A DNA stretch of 64,000 bases from Paracoccus sp. R12_2 (GCF_017744015.1 NZ_JAGHRA010000008.1:1-64000); one strand, 5' to 3'. Positions 8,773 to 17,573 are shown, counted from the first letter of the stretch. Program-made: numbers and translations. Notes: a model not told the origin generated them from the sequence alone.

Positions 8773-9632
8773 TGGCTGCCGCATCCACCGCCATGGCCCC
8801 GCCCTCGTTTCGCAATCTGCTGTTCCAGCGGCCGGCAGCCGTGGTGGCGCTGGTCGTCTTCGTGCTGATCGTCGCGGCCTGTTTCCTGCTGCCGATGCTG
8901 GGCCTGACCGAGATCGGTGGCATGTCGGTGCGCAAGCGGCTGACGCCGCCGGGCGCGGAATACTGGCTGGGCGCGGATGCCTTCGGGCGTGACGTGCTGG
9001 GCCGGCTGCTGGTCGCGGGGCAGACCTCGCTGGGCATCGGGCTTGGCGTCGCGGTCATCTCGTCGGCGGTCGGGATCCTGATCGGGCTTGTCGCGGGCTT
9101 CTTTCGCCGTCTGGACACGCCGCTGTCGCGTGTGATCGATGCGATGATGGCCTTTCCCGACATCCTGCTGGCCCTGTCACTGGTGGCGATCTTCGGCGGC
9201 ACGATGATGAACGTGATCCTGGCGCTGTCGGTCGTCTATGCGCCCCGGATCGCCCGGATCGTGCGTGCCTCGACCCTGGTGATCCGCGAATTGCCCTATG
9301 TCGAGGCCGCCCGTGCCCTTGGCACCCGAACGCCGACCATCATGGTCACGCATGTGCTGCGCAACATCATGTCGCCGATCCTGGTGCAGGCTACCTTCAT
9401 CTTCGCCTATGCGATGCTGGCCGAGGCGGGACTGTCCTTCCTGGGCGTCGGCGTCGATCCCAGGACGCCCACCTGGGGCATCATGGTGAACGAGGGCCGG
9501 CAGTATATCGACACCGCCTTCTTCCTGATCCTTTTTCCGGGCGCGGCCATCGCGCTGTCGGTCCTTTCGCTGCAGATCGTGGGCGACGGGCTGCGCGATG
9601 CGCTGGACCCAAGACTTGCCAAGGAGACCTGA
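8772..9632 (+). CDS. ABC transporter permease, DppC type
   Basis: A 286-residue permease starting at the ATG that overlaps the previous stop. After the first membrane span it carries the DppC-family segment PPGAEYWLGADAFGRDVLGRLLVAGQTSL, and its EAA loop reads ELPYVEAARALGTRTPTIMVTHVLRN. C-terminal features (AEAGLSFLGVGVDPRTPTWGIMVNEG) are typical. It pairs with the DppB-type protein to form the transmembrane pore of the importer. Confidence 0.9.
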   Translation: MAAASTAMAPPSFRNLLFQRPAAVVALVVFVLIVAACFLLPMLGLTEIGGMSVRKRLTPPGAEYWLGADAFGRDVLGRLLVAGQTSLGIGLGVAVISSAVGILIGLVAGFFRRLDTPLSRVIDAMMAFPDILLALSLVAIFGGTMMNVILALSVVYAPRIARIVRASTLVIRELPYVEAARALGTRTPTIMVTHVLRNIMSPILVQATFIFAYAMLAEAGLSFLGVGVDPRTPTWGIMVNEGRQYIDTAFFLILFPGAAIALSVLSLQIVGDGLRDALDPRLAKET

Positions 9633-9633
9633 T

Positions 9634-10758
9634 TTGGCATTGAAACTGACCAATTTCCGCGCCACCGGCTTTGACGCCAGCCCGGACGAGATCCATGTTG
9701 GCGATGATGGTCTTGTCGCCCCCGGCCCGCTGGACGGTGCCGAGGTGCTGGACCTGAAGGGCGCGTATCTGTCGCCCGGCTGGTGCGATCTGCATGTCCA
9801 TGTCTGGCATGGCGGCACCGACATCTCGATCCGCGCGTCCGAGGCCGGGCGGCCGACCGGCGTCACCGCGATGGCCGATGCCGGTTCGGCGGGCGAGGCC
9901 AGCTTTCACGGGCTGCGCGAATACGTCATCGAACCTGCCAGCGAGACGATCAAGGCGTTCCTGAACATCGGTTCGATCGGCCTCGTCGCCTGCAACCGGG
10001 TGCCCGAGCTGATCGATTGGCGGTCGATCGACATCGACCGGACGCTAGCCGTGATCGAGGCCAATCGCGATGTCATCTGCGGGATCAAGGTCCGCGCCTC
10101 GGGCGTGATCGTCGGCAGCTGGGGCATCACCCCCGCCAAGATTGCCAAACGCGTGGCCGAGATGACCAGCTTGCCGCTGATGGTCCATGTCGGCGAGCCG
10201 CCGCCCCTTATCGACGAGGTGTTCGAGATCCTGACGCCGGGCGACATCGTCACCCATTGCTTCAACGGCAAGCCGGCAGGATCGATCCGCGATACGGATG
10301 CCCTTTTCAAGATGGCGCAGGATCTGGCCGAACGCGGAATCCTGATGGATATCGGGCATGGTGGCGCGTCGTTCAACTTCAAGACCGCGCGGGATTCCAT
10401 GGCCGACGGGTTGCGACCGTTCTCAATCTCGACCGACCTGCACGCCCATTCGATGGCGAAGCCCGTCTATGACATGGCCACGACCATTGCCAAGCTGCTG
10501 GCCGTGGGGCTGCCCTTTGACGAATGCATCCGCGGCGTGACCCAGGCGCCGCGCGGATTTCTGGGCCTGTCGGGACGCGACGGACTGACGCCGGGGATGC
10601 GCGCCGATTTCACCGTGTTCGACCTGGAGGACAGCCAGATCGACGCCATCGACAGTCAGGGCAACCACATGGTCATGGAACGGATGTTCGAGCCACGGAT
10701 GACCGTGCTGGGCTGCGACGCGCAACCCGCCGCACGGCGTCTGCCGCCAGAGGGGTAA
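9634..10758 (+). CDS. amidohydrolase/deacetylase, COG3964 (EF_0837/AHA_3915-like)
   Basis: A cytoplasmic metal-dependent hydrolase of the amidohydrolase superfamily, about 374 residues from a TTG start at 9634 that sits 8 bases after AAGGAG. No ATG is near; a start further upstream would lie inside the previous gene. The metal-binding HxH motif is LHVHVW near residue 54, with later metal ligands probably in MVHVGEPP, ILTPGDIVTHCFNG and a Asp near PFSISTDLHAHS. COG3964 members are often misannotated as dihydroorotases; characterised relatives (such as Agrobacterium Atu3266) were reported to hydrolyse acetyl-(R)-mandelate-like esters. Partners of this family are commonly SelA-like PLP enzymes, and one lies at 14044. 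The true substrate here is unknown. Confidence 0.8.
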   Translation: MALKLTNFRATGFDASPDEIHVGDDGLVAPGPLDGAEVLDLKGAYLSPGWCDLHVHVWHGGTDISIRASEAGRPTGVTAMADAGSAGEASFHGLREYVIEPASETIKAFLNIGSIGLVACNRVPELIDWRSIDIDRTLAVIEANRDVICGIKVRASGVIVGSWGITPAKIAKRVAEMTSLPLMVHVGEPPPLIDEVFEILTPGDIVTHCFNGKPAGSIRDTDALFKMAQDLAERGILMDIGHGGASFNFKTARDSMADGLRPFSISTDLHAHSMAKPVYDMATTIAKLLAVGLPFDECIRGVTQAPRGFLGLSGRDGLTPGMRADFTVFDLEDSQIDAIDSQGNHMVMERMFEPRMTVLGCDAQPAARRLPPEG

Positions 10759-10764
10759 AGCACC

Positions 10765-11766
10765 ATGAGCGATGCCAGCGACACGATCCTGTCGGTTAAG
10801 GGCCTCAGCGTCAGTTTCGGACGCGGGCCTGCGGCCGTGACCGCCTTGCGCGACGTCAGCTTCAACCTTGAACGTGGCCGCACGCTGGCGCTTGTGGGCG
10901 AAAGCGGCTCGGGCAAGTCGGTCACGTCGCTGGCGCTGATGGGGCTGCTGCCGCCCTCGGGTCGGGTCCGGTCGGGGCGGCTGGACTTTCGTGGCCGCGA
11001 CGGATCGTTGGCCGATCTGGCGGGACTCGACGCCGCGGGGTTCCGGCGACTGCGTGGTCCCGGTATCTCGATGATCTTCCAGGAACCGATGTCGTCGTTG
11101 AACCCGCTGTTCACGATCGGAGACCAGATTGGCGAGATGCTGTTCCTGCACGAAAACATGCCAGCCGCACAGCGCCGCAAGCGGGTGATCGAAATGCTGG
11201 AGTTGGTGGAGATCCCCGGCGCGGCGGCCCGCGTGGACGCCTATCCGCACGAATTGTCGGGCGGCATGCGGCAGCGGGTCATGATCGCGATGGGGATGAT
11301 TTGCAACCCTGCGCTGCTGATCGCGGATGAGCCCACGACCGCGTTGGACGTGACGATCCAGGCTCAGATCCTGGATCTGATGCGACGGCTGCAAAGGGAT
11401 CTGGGCATGTCGATCCTGTTCATCACGCATGACATGGGTGTGGTCGCGGAGATGGCCGATGACGTGGCCGTGATGTACGCGGGCGCGGTGGTCGAACAGG
11501 CGGGCGTGATGGACCTGTTCGACGATACCCGTCATCCCTATACGCAGGGCCTGCTGAACTCGATCCCGCGCGAGGGGCTAGCCCTGGGCGAAAGGCTGGT
11601 GCCGATCCCCGGCACCGTGCCGCCGCTGACACATTTGCCGCCCGGTTGTGCCTTCGCGCCGCGCTGTCCCCATGCGCGGCCCGAATGCCGCGATCCGGTC
11701 GCGCTGAAGGAAAAGGCCCCCGGCCATCTGGCGGCCTGTGTCCTGGACATGGCGGTGCCCGCGTGA
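10765..11766 (+). CDS. ABC transporter ATP-binding protein, DppD type
   Basis: A 333-residue ATPase that powers the importer. It has Walker A ([15 protein letters not shown]), the Q-loop [10 protein letters not shown], the signature [15 protein letters not shown], Walker [14 protein letters not shown] and the H-loop [10 protein letters not shown]. The C-terminal oligopeptide/dipeptide extension ([11 protein letters not shown], rich in cysteines) is present; in some relatives it binds an iron-sulfur cluster. Its stop overlaps the GTG start of the second ATPase. Confidence 0.9.
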   Translation: MSDASDTILSVKGLSVSFGRGPAAVTALRDVSFNLERGRTLALVGESGSGKSVTSLALMGLLPPSGRVRSGRLDFRGRDGSLADLAGLDAAGFRRLRGPGISMIFQEPMSSLNPLFTIGDQIGEMLFLHENMPAAQRRKRVIEMLELVEIPGAAARVDAYPHELSGGMRQRVMIAMGMICNPALLIADEPTTALDVTIQAQILDLMRRLQRDLGMSILFITHDMGVVAEMADDVAVMYAGAVVEQAGVMDLFDDTRHPYTQGLLNSIPREGLALGERLVPIPGTVPPLTHLPPGCAFAPRCPHARPECRDPVALKEKAPGHLAACVLDMAVPA

Positions 11767-12746
11767 GCCATGCATTGATCCAGATACGGAACCTTTCCAA
11801 GCGGTTCCACACCCCGTCGGGAACTGTCCACGCCGTCGATGATGTCAGCTTCGATATTCCGCGCGGCTCGATTACCGGGCTGGTCGGCGAAAGCGGTTCG
11901 GGCAAGACCACGCTTGGCCGGACGTTGCTGCGGCTGGTCGAACCATCGGGTGGGCAGATCCGCTTTGACGGAACCGACATCACCTCGTTGCCCAATGCGA
12001 AGATGCGCGACATGCGGCGGCGGATGCAGATCATCTTCCAGGATCCGATGTCCTCGCTGAATCCGCGCCTGAAGGTAGGCGACCTGATTGCCGAAGGGTT
12101 GCGCGCCTATGGCATCGGCAACCGCGCCGAACGGCGCGACCGGGTGGCCGCGCTGCTGGACGAGGTTGGCCTCAGCGCCGATCACATGGATCGCTATCCC
12201 CATGCCTTCTCGGGTGGTCAGCGGCAGCGGATCGGCATCGCCCGTGCCCTGGCGCTGGAACCGGAATTCATCGTCGCGGATGAAAGCGTCTCGGCGCTGG
12301 ACGTGTCGATCCAGGCGCAGGTGCTGAACCTGCTGCTGGACCTGCGCGAAAAGCGAAACCTGACGATGCTGTTCATCGCCCATGACCTGTCGGTGGTGAA
12401 CTATCTCTGCGATCAGGTCGCGGTCCTGTATCTGGGCCGATTGATGGAAATCGGGCCGGCGGGTGCGATCCACAAGACCCCGGCGCATCCCTACACTCGC
12501 GCACTGAATTCGGCCATTCCGCTGCCCGATCCGCGCGCGGCGCGGGACCGGACGCCGTTGCAGGGAGACATCCCCAGCCAACTGAACCCGCCATCGGGCT
12601 GCGTTTTCCGCACGCGCTGTCCACACGCCGCTCCGATCTGCGCCGCCGGGTCACCCGGTGCGCATCCGGTCGGTCCCGATCATCAAAGCTATTGCAAGAG
12701 AACCGAGAAACTCTATGGACATGACGTCGCCGCAGCACACACCTGA
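11763..12746 (+). CDS. ABC transporter ATP-binding protein, DppF type
   Basis: The second nucleotide-binding subunit, about 327 residues. The start chosen is GTG 11763, which overlaps the preceding stop (GTGA) and gives [15 protein letters not shown]. It shows Walker A GESGSGKTTLGRTLL, Q-loop FQDPMSSLNPR, signature HAFSGGQRQRIGIARAL and Walker B EFIVADESVSALD (Glu-Ser in place of the more common Glu-Pro). The C-terminal CxxC-containing extension (FRTRCPHAAPIC) matches oligopeptide ATPases. Its 3' end overlaps the RidA gene by about 30 bases. Confidence 0.88.
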   Translation: MSHALIQIRNLSKRFHTPSGTVHAVDDVSFDIPRGSITGLVGESGSGKTTLGRTLLRLVEPSGGQIRFDGTDITSLPNAKMRDMRRRMQIIFQDPMSSLNPRLKVGDLIAEGLRAYGIGNRAERRDRVAALLDEVGLSADHMDRYPHAFSGGQRQRIGIARALALEPEFIVADESVSALDVSIQAQVLNLLLDLREKRNLTMLFIAHDLSVVNYLCDQVAVLYLGRLMEIGPAGAIHKTPAHPYTRALNSAIPLPDPRAARDRTPLQGDIPSQLNPPSGCVFRTRCPHAAPICAAGSPGAHPVGPDHQSYCKRTEKLYGHDVAAAHT

Positions 12747-13206
12747 GACGCGGCTGGCCAGCCTGGGTATCACCCTGCCGGATGCCGCGCCCAGCCCGAT
12801 CGGATCGTTCCGCAATGTCCGGATTTCGGGCGGAATGATCTATGTTTCGGGGCAGGGGCCGGTCCGGTCCGATGGAACCCTGATCCGTGGCAAGGTCGGC
12901 ACCGAGATCAGCCCCGAGGATGCCCGCGATCATGCGCAGCTGGTCGCGATCAACATTCTGACCGCCCTGCGCGACGCCCTGGGATCGCTGGACCGGGTGG
13001 GCGGCGTGGTCAAGCTGTTGGGCATGGTGAACGCCGATGCCGATTTCGAACGGCATCCTTTCGTGATCGACGGTGCCTCGGACCTTCTGGCCAAGGTGTT
13101 TGGCGAAGCCGGTATCCATGCCCGGTCGGCCTTTGGCGTCGGATCGCTGCCCAACCGCATCCCGGTCGAGATCGAGGCGATCTTCGAGATGGCCGATCAG
13201 CGGTGA
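12715..13206 (+). CDS. RidA family (YjgF/YER057c/UK114) enamine/imine deaminase-like protein
   Basis: A 163-residue cytosolic protein. The RidA fold is recognisable in NVRISGGMIYVSGQGPV and in the central AQLVAINILTALRDALGSLDRVGGVVKLLGMVN. Canonical RidA hydrolyses reactive 2-aminoacrylate and related imines released by PLP enzymes. The conserved catalytic arginine near the C-terminal GARSAFGV region appears as ARSAFGVGSLPNRIPVEIEA, so function is plausible. It lies in an operon with an amidohydrolase, importer genes and, after the IclR gene, a PLP lyase-like enzyme, which supports a role in clearing an imine intermediate. A second in-frame ATG at 12721 is also possible. Confidence 0.85.
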   Translation: MDMTSPQHTPETRLASLGITLPDAAPSPIGSFRNVRISGGMIYVSGQGPVRSDGTLIRGKVGTEISPEDARDHAQLVAINILTALRDALGSLDRVGGVVKLLGMVNADADFERHPFVIDGASDLLAKVFGEAGIHARSAFGVGSLPNRIPVEIEAIFEMADQR

Positions 13207-13976
13207 TGCAACCCAAGCGCCATTTCAACCGAACGCGCGGCATCTCGCACCGACTGAGCCACAAGGTCGAACTTGTCGGGGACACGATGCTTGGGCATCA
13301 CCACCGACAGGGTCAACTGACAGGTGCCGTCCTGCCCGCGCACCGGGGCCGCTATGCAGGCGACCTGATCCTCGGACGTGTCGATCTGGACGGACAGCCC
13401 GTCGATGAAATCGCGCCGCGACAGGTCGGCCAGAATCGCGGGATCTGTCTCGGCCAGGCCCGTATTCGACGGGCGCGCACATTCTGTAAAGACCGCCAAC
13501 CGCTCCGCATCGGGCAGATGACCGACCAGCAGCCGCCCCGAGGCGGTCCAGTTCAGCGGCACCCGCGTGCCAACATCCGAGGTGACGCGGAACGGCCCGG
13601 ACCCCTCGGCCATCGCCACGACCTGCATCATGCCTTCGTCGCGCGCGCAGATCTGGACCATTTCCAGAACCTGTTCGTTCAGCGCGAACATGGCCCGCTC
13701 TGCCTCGTTGAAGGCGTTGACGCGGGCGCGATAGGCAAGTCCGTATCGCATCAGGCGCGGACCCAGCCACGCGCGACCATTGGCACTGCGCGACAGCATG
13801 TTCCGTTCGGTCAATTCGTCGATCAGCTTGTAAATGGTCGAGGGCGGCGCACCCGTGGCCTTGGCCAGGTCATACGCGCTCATCGGGTGATGGCGTTCGG
13901 TCAGGATATCGAGGATCTGAAGCGACCGGTCGATGCCGCTGGTCCGGCTGCGCCGCGTCGTCTGATCACGCATCAT
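13197..13976 (-). CDS. IclR-family transcriptional regulator
   Basis: About 259 residues from the ATG at 13976 (a tandem ATG at 13973 is equally likely). The N-terminal winged helix is SGIDRSLQILDILTERHHPMSAYDLAKATGAPPSTIYKLIDEL. The effector domain shows typical IclR features such as GTRVPLNWTASGRLLVGHL and SEDQVACIAAPVRGQDG. It is convergent with, and overlaps by 10 bases, the RidA gene and is divergent from the PLP enzyme gene. It therefore most likely controls this catabolic cluster in response to its substrate or an intermediate. Confidence 0.88.
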   Translation of the reverse strand: MMRDQTTRRSRTSGIDRSLQILDILTERHHPMSAYDLAKATGAPPSTIYKLIDELTERNMLSRSANGRAWLGPRLMRYGLAYRARVNAFNEAERAMFALNEQVLEMVQICARDEGMMQVVAMAEGSGPFRVTSDVGTRVPLNWTASGRLLVGHLPDAERLAVFTECARPSNTGLAETDPAILADLSRRDFIDGLSVQIDTSEDQVACIAAPVRGQDGTCQLTLSVVMPKHRVPDKFDLVAQSVRDAARSVEMALGLHHR

Positions 13977-14043
13977 GTGTTCCACTGTTTCGATACAGGT
14001 TACGCAATTATGGAAACTTGCACAAGCGCAGAAAGGCCCCTTC
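13977..14043. promoter_or_regulatory. iclR / PLP-enzyme divergent control region with inverted repeat
   Basis: GTTCCA at 13979-13984 and TGGAAAC at 14011-14017 form an imperfect inverted repeat; TGGAA/TTCCA half-sites are common for IclR proteins. Within it, 14006-14014 is the inverse of TCCATAATT found in front of the importer operon at 6129. Confidence 0.45.
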
Positions 14044-15264
14044 ATGCTTAGGAATACCGAATACCCGATCGACTGGTCATGGCACGACGCGCAGGGCTAT
14101 GGCCGGATGATCAACACATCGGGCACCATGACCTCGCTGGGTGGATCCATCGCCACGCGCCGGGTGGCCGAGGCGACCGCAGCGGCAATGCCGCGTTTCG
14201 CCCGCATCCACGAGATGCAGGCCCGTGCGTCCGACATGATCAGGCAATTGACTGGCGCCGAGGCGGGGTTTCTCACTGCCTCGGCCAGTGCTGGGATCAC
14301 CCTGTCGGTGGCGGGCTGCATGACCGGGCTGGACCCCGCGCGGGCCGAGGCCTTGCCCGCCGATCCGGGGCCGAAGAACGGCGTCGCGGTGCAGATGGGG
14401 CATCTGTGCGAATACGGTGCGCCAGTCAGCCAGGCCATCGCGCTGGCGGGCGGGCAGACGCGCATCGTCGGGCAATCAACGCTGGCCAAGGATTATCAGC
14501 TGGACGCTGCGCTGGAAGACTGCGCCGCGGCCCTTTACGTCGTATCGCACCATGTCGTCGATTACGGGATGATCCCGCTGGAAACATTTGCGGCCATCTG
14601 CCATGCCAAAGGCGTGCCGGTGATCGTGGACGCGGCCTCGGAATACGACCTGACGGGCTTTCTGGCCAAGGGCGCGGATATCGCGATCTATTCGGGTCAC
14701 AAGTTCATGGGCGGGCCGACCTCGGGGATCGTGGCGGGGCGCAAGGATCTGATCCGGGCCGCTTATCTACAGAATATCGGCATCGGCCGCGGAATGAAGA
14801 TCGGCAAGGAAAGCATCGCCGGCGCCATCGAGGCCATGCAGCAATGGCTGGAACGCGACCATGATGCCATCCGGGCCGAAGAGACCCGCGTGTTGCAGAT
14901 GTGGCAGGCAGCCATCGCTGATCTGCCCGGCGTGACGCCGATCCGCATTCCCGATCCGACCGACAATCCGCTGGAACGGCTTCAGGTCTGGATCGATCCG
15001 GCGCAGGCCGGGGCCAGTGCCGCGCAGTTCGCCGAGATCTTCGGTCGTCAGGATCCACCCCTGATCGTGCGTGGTCACGAGGTCGAGAAGGGCTATTTCC
15101 AACTGGACCCCTGCAACATGATGGACGGGCAGCCGGAATTGGTCCGCGACATCCTGATCGCGGTGCTGTCCGACGGGGCCGCTGCGGTGGGGGTCGATGC
15201 CAAGGCCGCCGCAGCCGCCGCCCGGAACGGCGGCACACAGGCTTATATGGAGTGGCTGGCCTGA
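14044..15264 (+). CDS. SelA-like PLP-dependent enzyme (aminotransferase class V fold; D-glucosaminate-ammonia-lyase-like)
   Basis: A 406-residue cytosolic PLP enzyme related to selenocysteine synthase/DgaE-type ammonia lyases. The Schiff-base lysine is in YSGHKFMGGPTSGIVAG, preceded by the PLP-binding aspartate segment VPVIVDAASEYD. The N-terminal GYGRMINTSGTMTSLGGS is typical of the family. Members that pair with COG3964 amidohydrolases have been assigned as amino-acid or amino-sugar-acid lyases. With the importer, amidohydrolase and RidA nearby, it probably eliminates ammonia or transforms the amino compound released by the amidohydrolase. The exact reaction cannot be read from sequence. 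Confidence 0.8.
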   Translation: MLRNTEYPIDWSWHDAQGYGRMINTSGTMTSLGGSIATRRVAEATAAAMPRFARIHEMQARASDMIRQLTGAEAGFLTASASAGITLSVAGCMTGLDPARAEALPADPGPKNGVAVQMGHLCEYGAPVSQAIALAGGQTRIVGQSTLAKDYQLDAALEDCAAALYVVSHHVVDYGMIPLETFAAICHAKGVPVIVDAASEYDLTGFLAKGADIAIYSGHKFMGGPTSGIVAGRKDLIRAAYLQNIGIGRGMKIGKESIAGAIEAMQQWLERDHDAIRAEETRVLQMWQAAIADLPGVTPIRIPDPTDNPLERLQVWIDPAQAGASAAQFAEIFGRQDPPLIVRGHEVEKGYFQLDPCNMMDGQPELVRDILIAVLSDGAAAVGVDAKAAAAAARNGGTQAYMEWLA

Positions 15265-15512
15265 AGTCCGTCCAAGATATGTTCGCCCGGCTTGCGATTA
15301 TCCCTTTGGGTTTTTCCTTGCCGGGCGGCTTCGGCTTGACCGACTGCTGCTGGGTCAGTTCTCGGTGACATCGACATTGCCCGCGGCGAGAACACCCAAG
15401 CTTGGCGCGAGTTGTCACGGAAATTCGCAGCGCGTGTACTGAGCAGGGTGTGCAGCCGCCGACGCGCAGGACAGCGCAGCGGCGGCTTGAAGCGATGAAT
15501 TCCCGTTAAGTC

Positions 15513-15826
15513 ATGAAAGCACGCAATGTTGCAAAGGCAGCGCGGCGGCGCTTGTCGCCAGTGATGGGGCAGAACAAGGCAGAACGACCGCCGGACGTTG
15601 TGCAGATCGACCACGCGCCAGCGGATGCCATCCTTGTCGATGGTTTCGAGCGCAACTCCAACGGCCGTCCCCGGGATGACCTTGGCGATCGACATCGTGA
15701 CGCGTGTGGTGACAGGATACCACGCCAGCCTTGAGGCGCCGTCGCGCCTGGTCCGGTGCTTGACGCGGGCTGTGGCCCCCGAAGCAGGGTTTCTGGCTGA
15801 ACTCGAGTGTGCAGTCCCATGGCCCG
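15513..15826 (+). pseudogene. TnsB/TniA-type (Mu-like) transposase remnant, frameshifted
   Basis: Two reading frames together give the retroviral-integrase core of a Mu/Tn7-type transposase: RPPDVVQIDHAPADAILVDGF in the first frame, then MTLAIDIVTRVVTGYHASLEAPSRL and AVAPEAGFLAEL in another, joined by a frameshift near 15670. The IDH and IDI aspartates are DDE-type catalytic positions. The protein lacks both its N-terminal DNA-binding part and everything after PWPAQG, where the sequence fuses to a SulP fragment. It is a dead scrap. Confidence 0.7.
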
Positions 15827-16140
15827 CGCAAGGCAATGCCCGGTTTTTCGAGGGTCTGATCCAGCACCGCGTGGTCGACGGCGACGCTTTGCGCCACGTG
15901 ATCCTCATGTGCTCGGCGGTGAACGAAACCGGCTATTCGGCCTTCGAAAGCCTCGAGGCGATCAATCCAGCTCACGGATCTGGGGTCGGACTGCACCTCT
16001 TGGAAATGAAAGGTCCGGTCATGGGCCGCCTCAAGACCACGCACTTCATCGACCAGCTCAACGGACGCGTCTTTTTGTCCCAGCATGACGCCTGGAAGGC
16101 GCTTGCCAAACCGGCCGACCCGGCCAAAGTTGCAGAGTGA
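15826..16140 (+). pseudogene. SulP-family anion transporter, C-terminal STAS domain only
   Basis: The in-frame continuation of the transposase scrap reads HVILMCSAVNETGYSAFES, then LEAINPAHGSGVGLHLLEMKG and PVMGRLKTTHFIDQLNGRVFLS, which is the STAS domain that ends SulP sulfate transporters. All membrane spans are missing. The stop codon lies 20 bases before the MBL-fold gene, so the original operon was probably sulP-MBL-rhodanese. The fragment itself is unlikely to function. Confidence 0.65.
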
Positions 16141-16159
16141 CCGGAAAGGAAAGGACTGC

Positions 16160-17059
16160 ATGACAATCCCATATTCGAAAAGTTCATCCAGTGGGCCCGG
16201 CAGCCCGGAGGTCGTCGGTTTCTATGACGAAGCTTCAGGAAGTTGCCAATATCTCTGCATCGACCCGGCAACGAAGAAATGCGCGCTGATCGACGTGGTT
16301 CTCGACTTCAACCCGGCCCGCGCCCGCACCTCGACCCAGTCTGCCGACTGGGCGCTAGACTGGATTGAGCGCGACGGTCTGACGCTCGAATGGATCCTCG
16401 ACACGCACCCTCATGCCGACCACCTGATGGCCGCGGCGTATCTCAAGCAGAAGACCGGCGCGCCGAACGCCATCGGCCAGAAGGTTCTGGATATCGCGGG
16501 CCTCTGGCGCGATTTCTACAACACGCCGGACGCGTTCGACCCGGAGGCCGATTTTGACCGACTCCTTGCCGACGGCGACACGTTCCAGATCGGCGATCTC
16601 GAGGCGCGGGTGATGCTGTCGCCAGGCCATACCCTCGGCTCGATCACATATGTCGTCGGGGACGCGATCTTCGCGCATGACACGTTCATGCAGCCCGACA
16701 GCGGCACCGCGCGCGCAGACTTCCCCGGCGGATCGGCGGCCATGCTCTATGACTCGTTGATGGCGATCCTGGCGTTGCCCGACGACTACCGCATTTTCAT
16801 CGGCCACGACTATGGGGCACAAGGCCGCGACGACCCGGCCTGGGAAAGCACGGTGGCCGAGCAGAAAGCCTCGAACAAGCATGTCGGCGGCGGCGTCGAA
16901 AAGGAAGAATACGTCAAGGTGCGAAAGGCACGCGACGCGACGCTTAACCTGCCCGACAGGATGCTTCACGCACTGCAATTCAACCTTCGAGGCGGCCGTC
17001 TGCCGGGACCGGAGGCTGATGGAAACAGCTACTTCAAGATACCAGCGAACAGGTTCTGA
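16160..17059 (+). CDS. MBL-fold metallohydrolase, persulfide-dioxygenase-like (Blh/ETHE1 type)
   Basis: A 299-residue metallo-beta-lactamase-fold protein starting at ATG 16160 (AGGAAAGGA upstream). The metal motif is THPHADHLMAAAYL (HxHxDH), with further ligands in LSPGHTLGSITY, AHDTFMQPDSGTARADFPGG and FIGHDYG. This arrangement, with the ARADFPGG segment, is typical of the sulfur dioxygenase/Blh group, which oxidises glutathione persulfide using one iron. It is directly followed by a rhodanese gene two bases downstream, the usual partner in sulfide detoxification. Confidence 0.85.
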   Translation: MTIPYSKSSSSGPGSPEVVGFYDEASGSCQYLCIDPATKKCALIDVVLDFNPARARTSTQSADWALDWIERDGLTLEWILDTHPHADHLMAAAYLKQKTGAPNAIGQKVLDIAGLWRDFYNTPDAFDPEADFDRLLADGDTFQIGDLEARVMLSPGHTLGSITYVVGDAIFAHDTFMQPDSGTARADFPGGSAAMLYDSLMAILALPDDYRIFIGHDYGAQGRDDPAWESTVAEQKASNKHVGGGVEKEEYVKVRKARDATLNLPDRMLHALQFNLRGGRLPGPEADGNSYFKIPANRF

Positions 17060-17061
17060 TC

Positions 17062-17424
17062 ATGGCACAAGTGGAAAACTGGACTCCGAAAGAAGTCATG
17101 GCGGCGCTCGACGCGCAGAAGATCGTTTTGATCGATGTGCGCACGCCGCCCGAATACATCATGGAGCATATAGACGGCGCGTTGTTGATGCCCATGGCAT
17201 TCTTTCGCCCCGAGGCGCTGCCCACGCAGGACGGCAAGCGTATCGTTCTACACTGCGGCTCGGGCGCCCGGTCCGGAAAGATGGCCGAGATTGCCCTGAA
17301 AGCCGGACTGTCGCCACTCGCGCATATGGAGGGCGGCTTCGGCGCATGGAAGCAGGCCGGTCTGCCCTACACCGGCACCGATATGGCCACGGGTGCGCCC
17401 AAGGCGATGAATGCGGACTCATGA
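17062..17424 (+). CDS. rhodanese-like sulfurtransferase
   Basis: A 120-residue single-domain rhodanese. The substrate segment IVLIDVRTPPEYIMEHIDGALLMPM is followed by the active-site loop HCGSGARSGKMAE, with the catalytic cysteine in CGSGAR. It would transfer sulfane sulfur, passing persulfide to or from the adjacent persulfide-dioxygenase-like enzyme. Its TGA overlaps the ATG of a truncated methyltransferase. Confidence 0.88.
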   Translation: MAQVENWTPKEVMAALDAQKIVLIDVRTPPEYIMEHIDGALLMPMAFFRPEALPTQDGKRIVLHCGSGARSGKMAEIALKAGLSPLAHMEGGFGAWKQAGLPYTGTDMATGAPKAMNADS

Positions 17425-17486
17425 ACTGGGATGAACGCTTTGCCGGAGAGGAATACCTCTTCGGCAAAGCACCTGCGCACTTTTGA
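17421..17486 (+). pseudogene. SAM-dependent methyltransferase, N-terminal stump (21 codons)
   Basis: The frame MNWDERFAGEEYLFGKAPAHF then stops. This is the usual opening of small class I (TehB-like) methyltransferases in Rhodobacterales, which continue for about 180 more residues. The ATG overlaps the rhodanese stop, so it was the next gene of the operon before a deletion joined it to the region of the P-type ATPase gene. The following 87 bases have no recognisable content. Confidence 0.5.
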
Positions 17487-17573
17487 AGCGACACGCGCAC
17501 TGGCTTTGTCCGGGTTCCGAGGTGCTGTCGACGAGGTGGCGATCGGCTGCTGCAGCGGTCTCATCGCCGGTCG

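Noticed and set aside
7255-8784. Long open frame on the minus strand (about 500 codons)
   Set aside because: It is antisense to the binding-protein and permease genes, rich in Arg, His and Gln, and has no family resemblance. Such frames are expected in GC-rich DNA.
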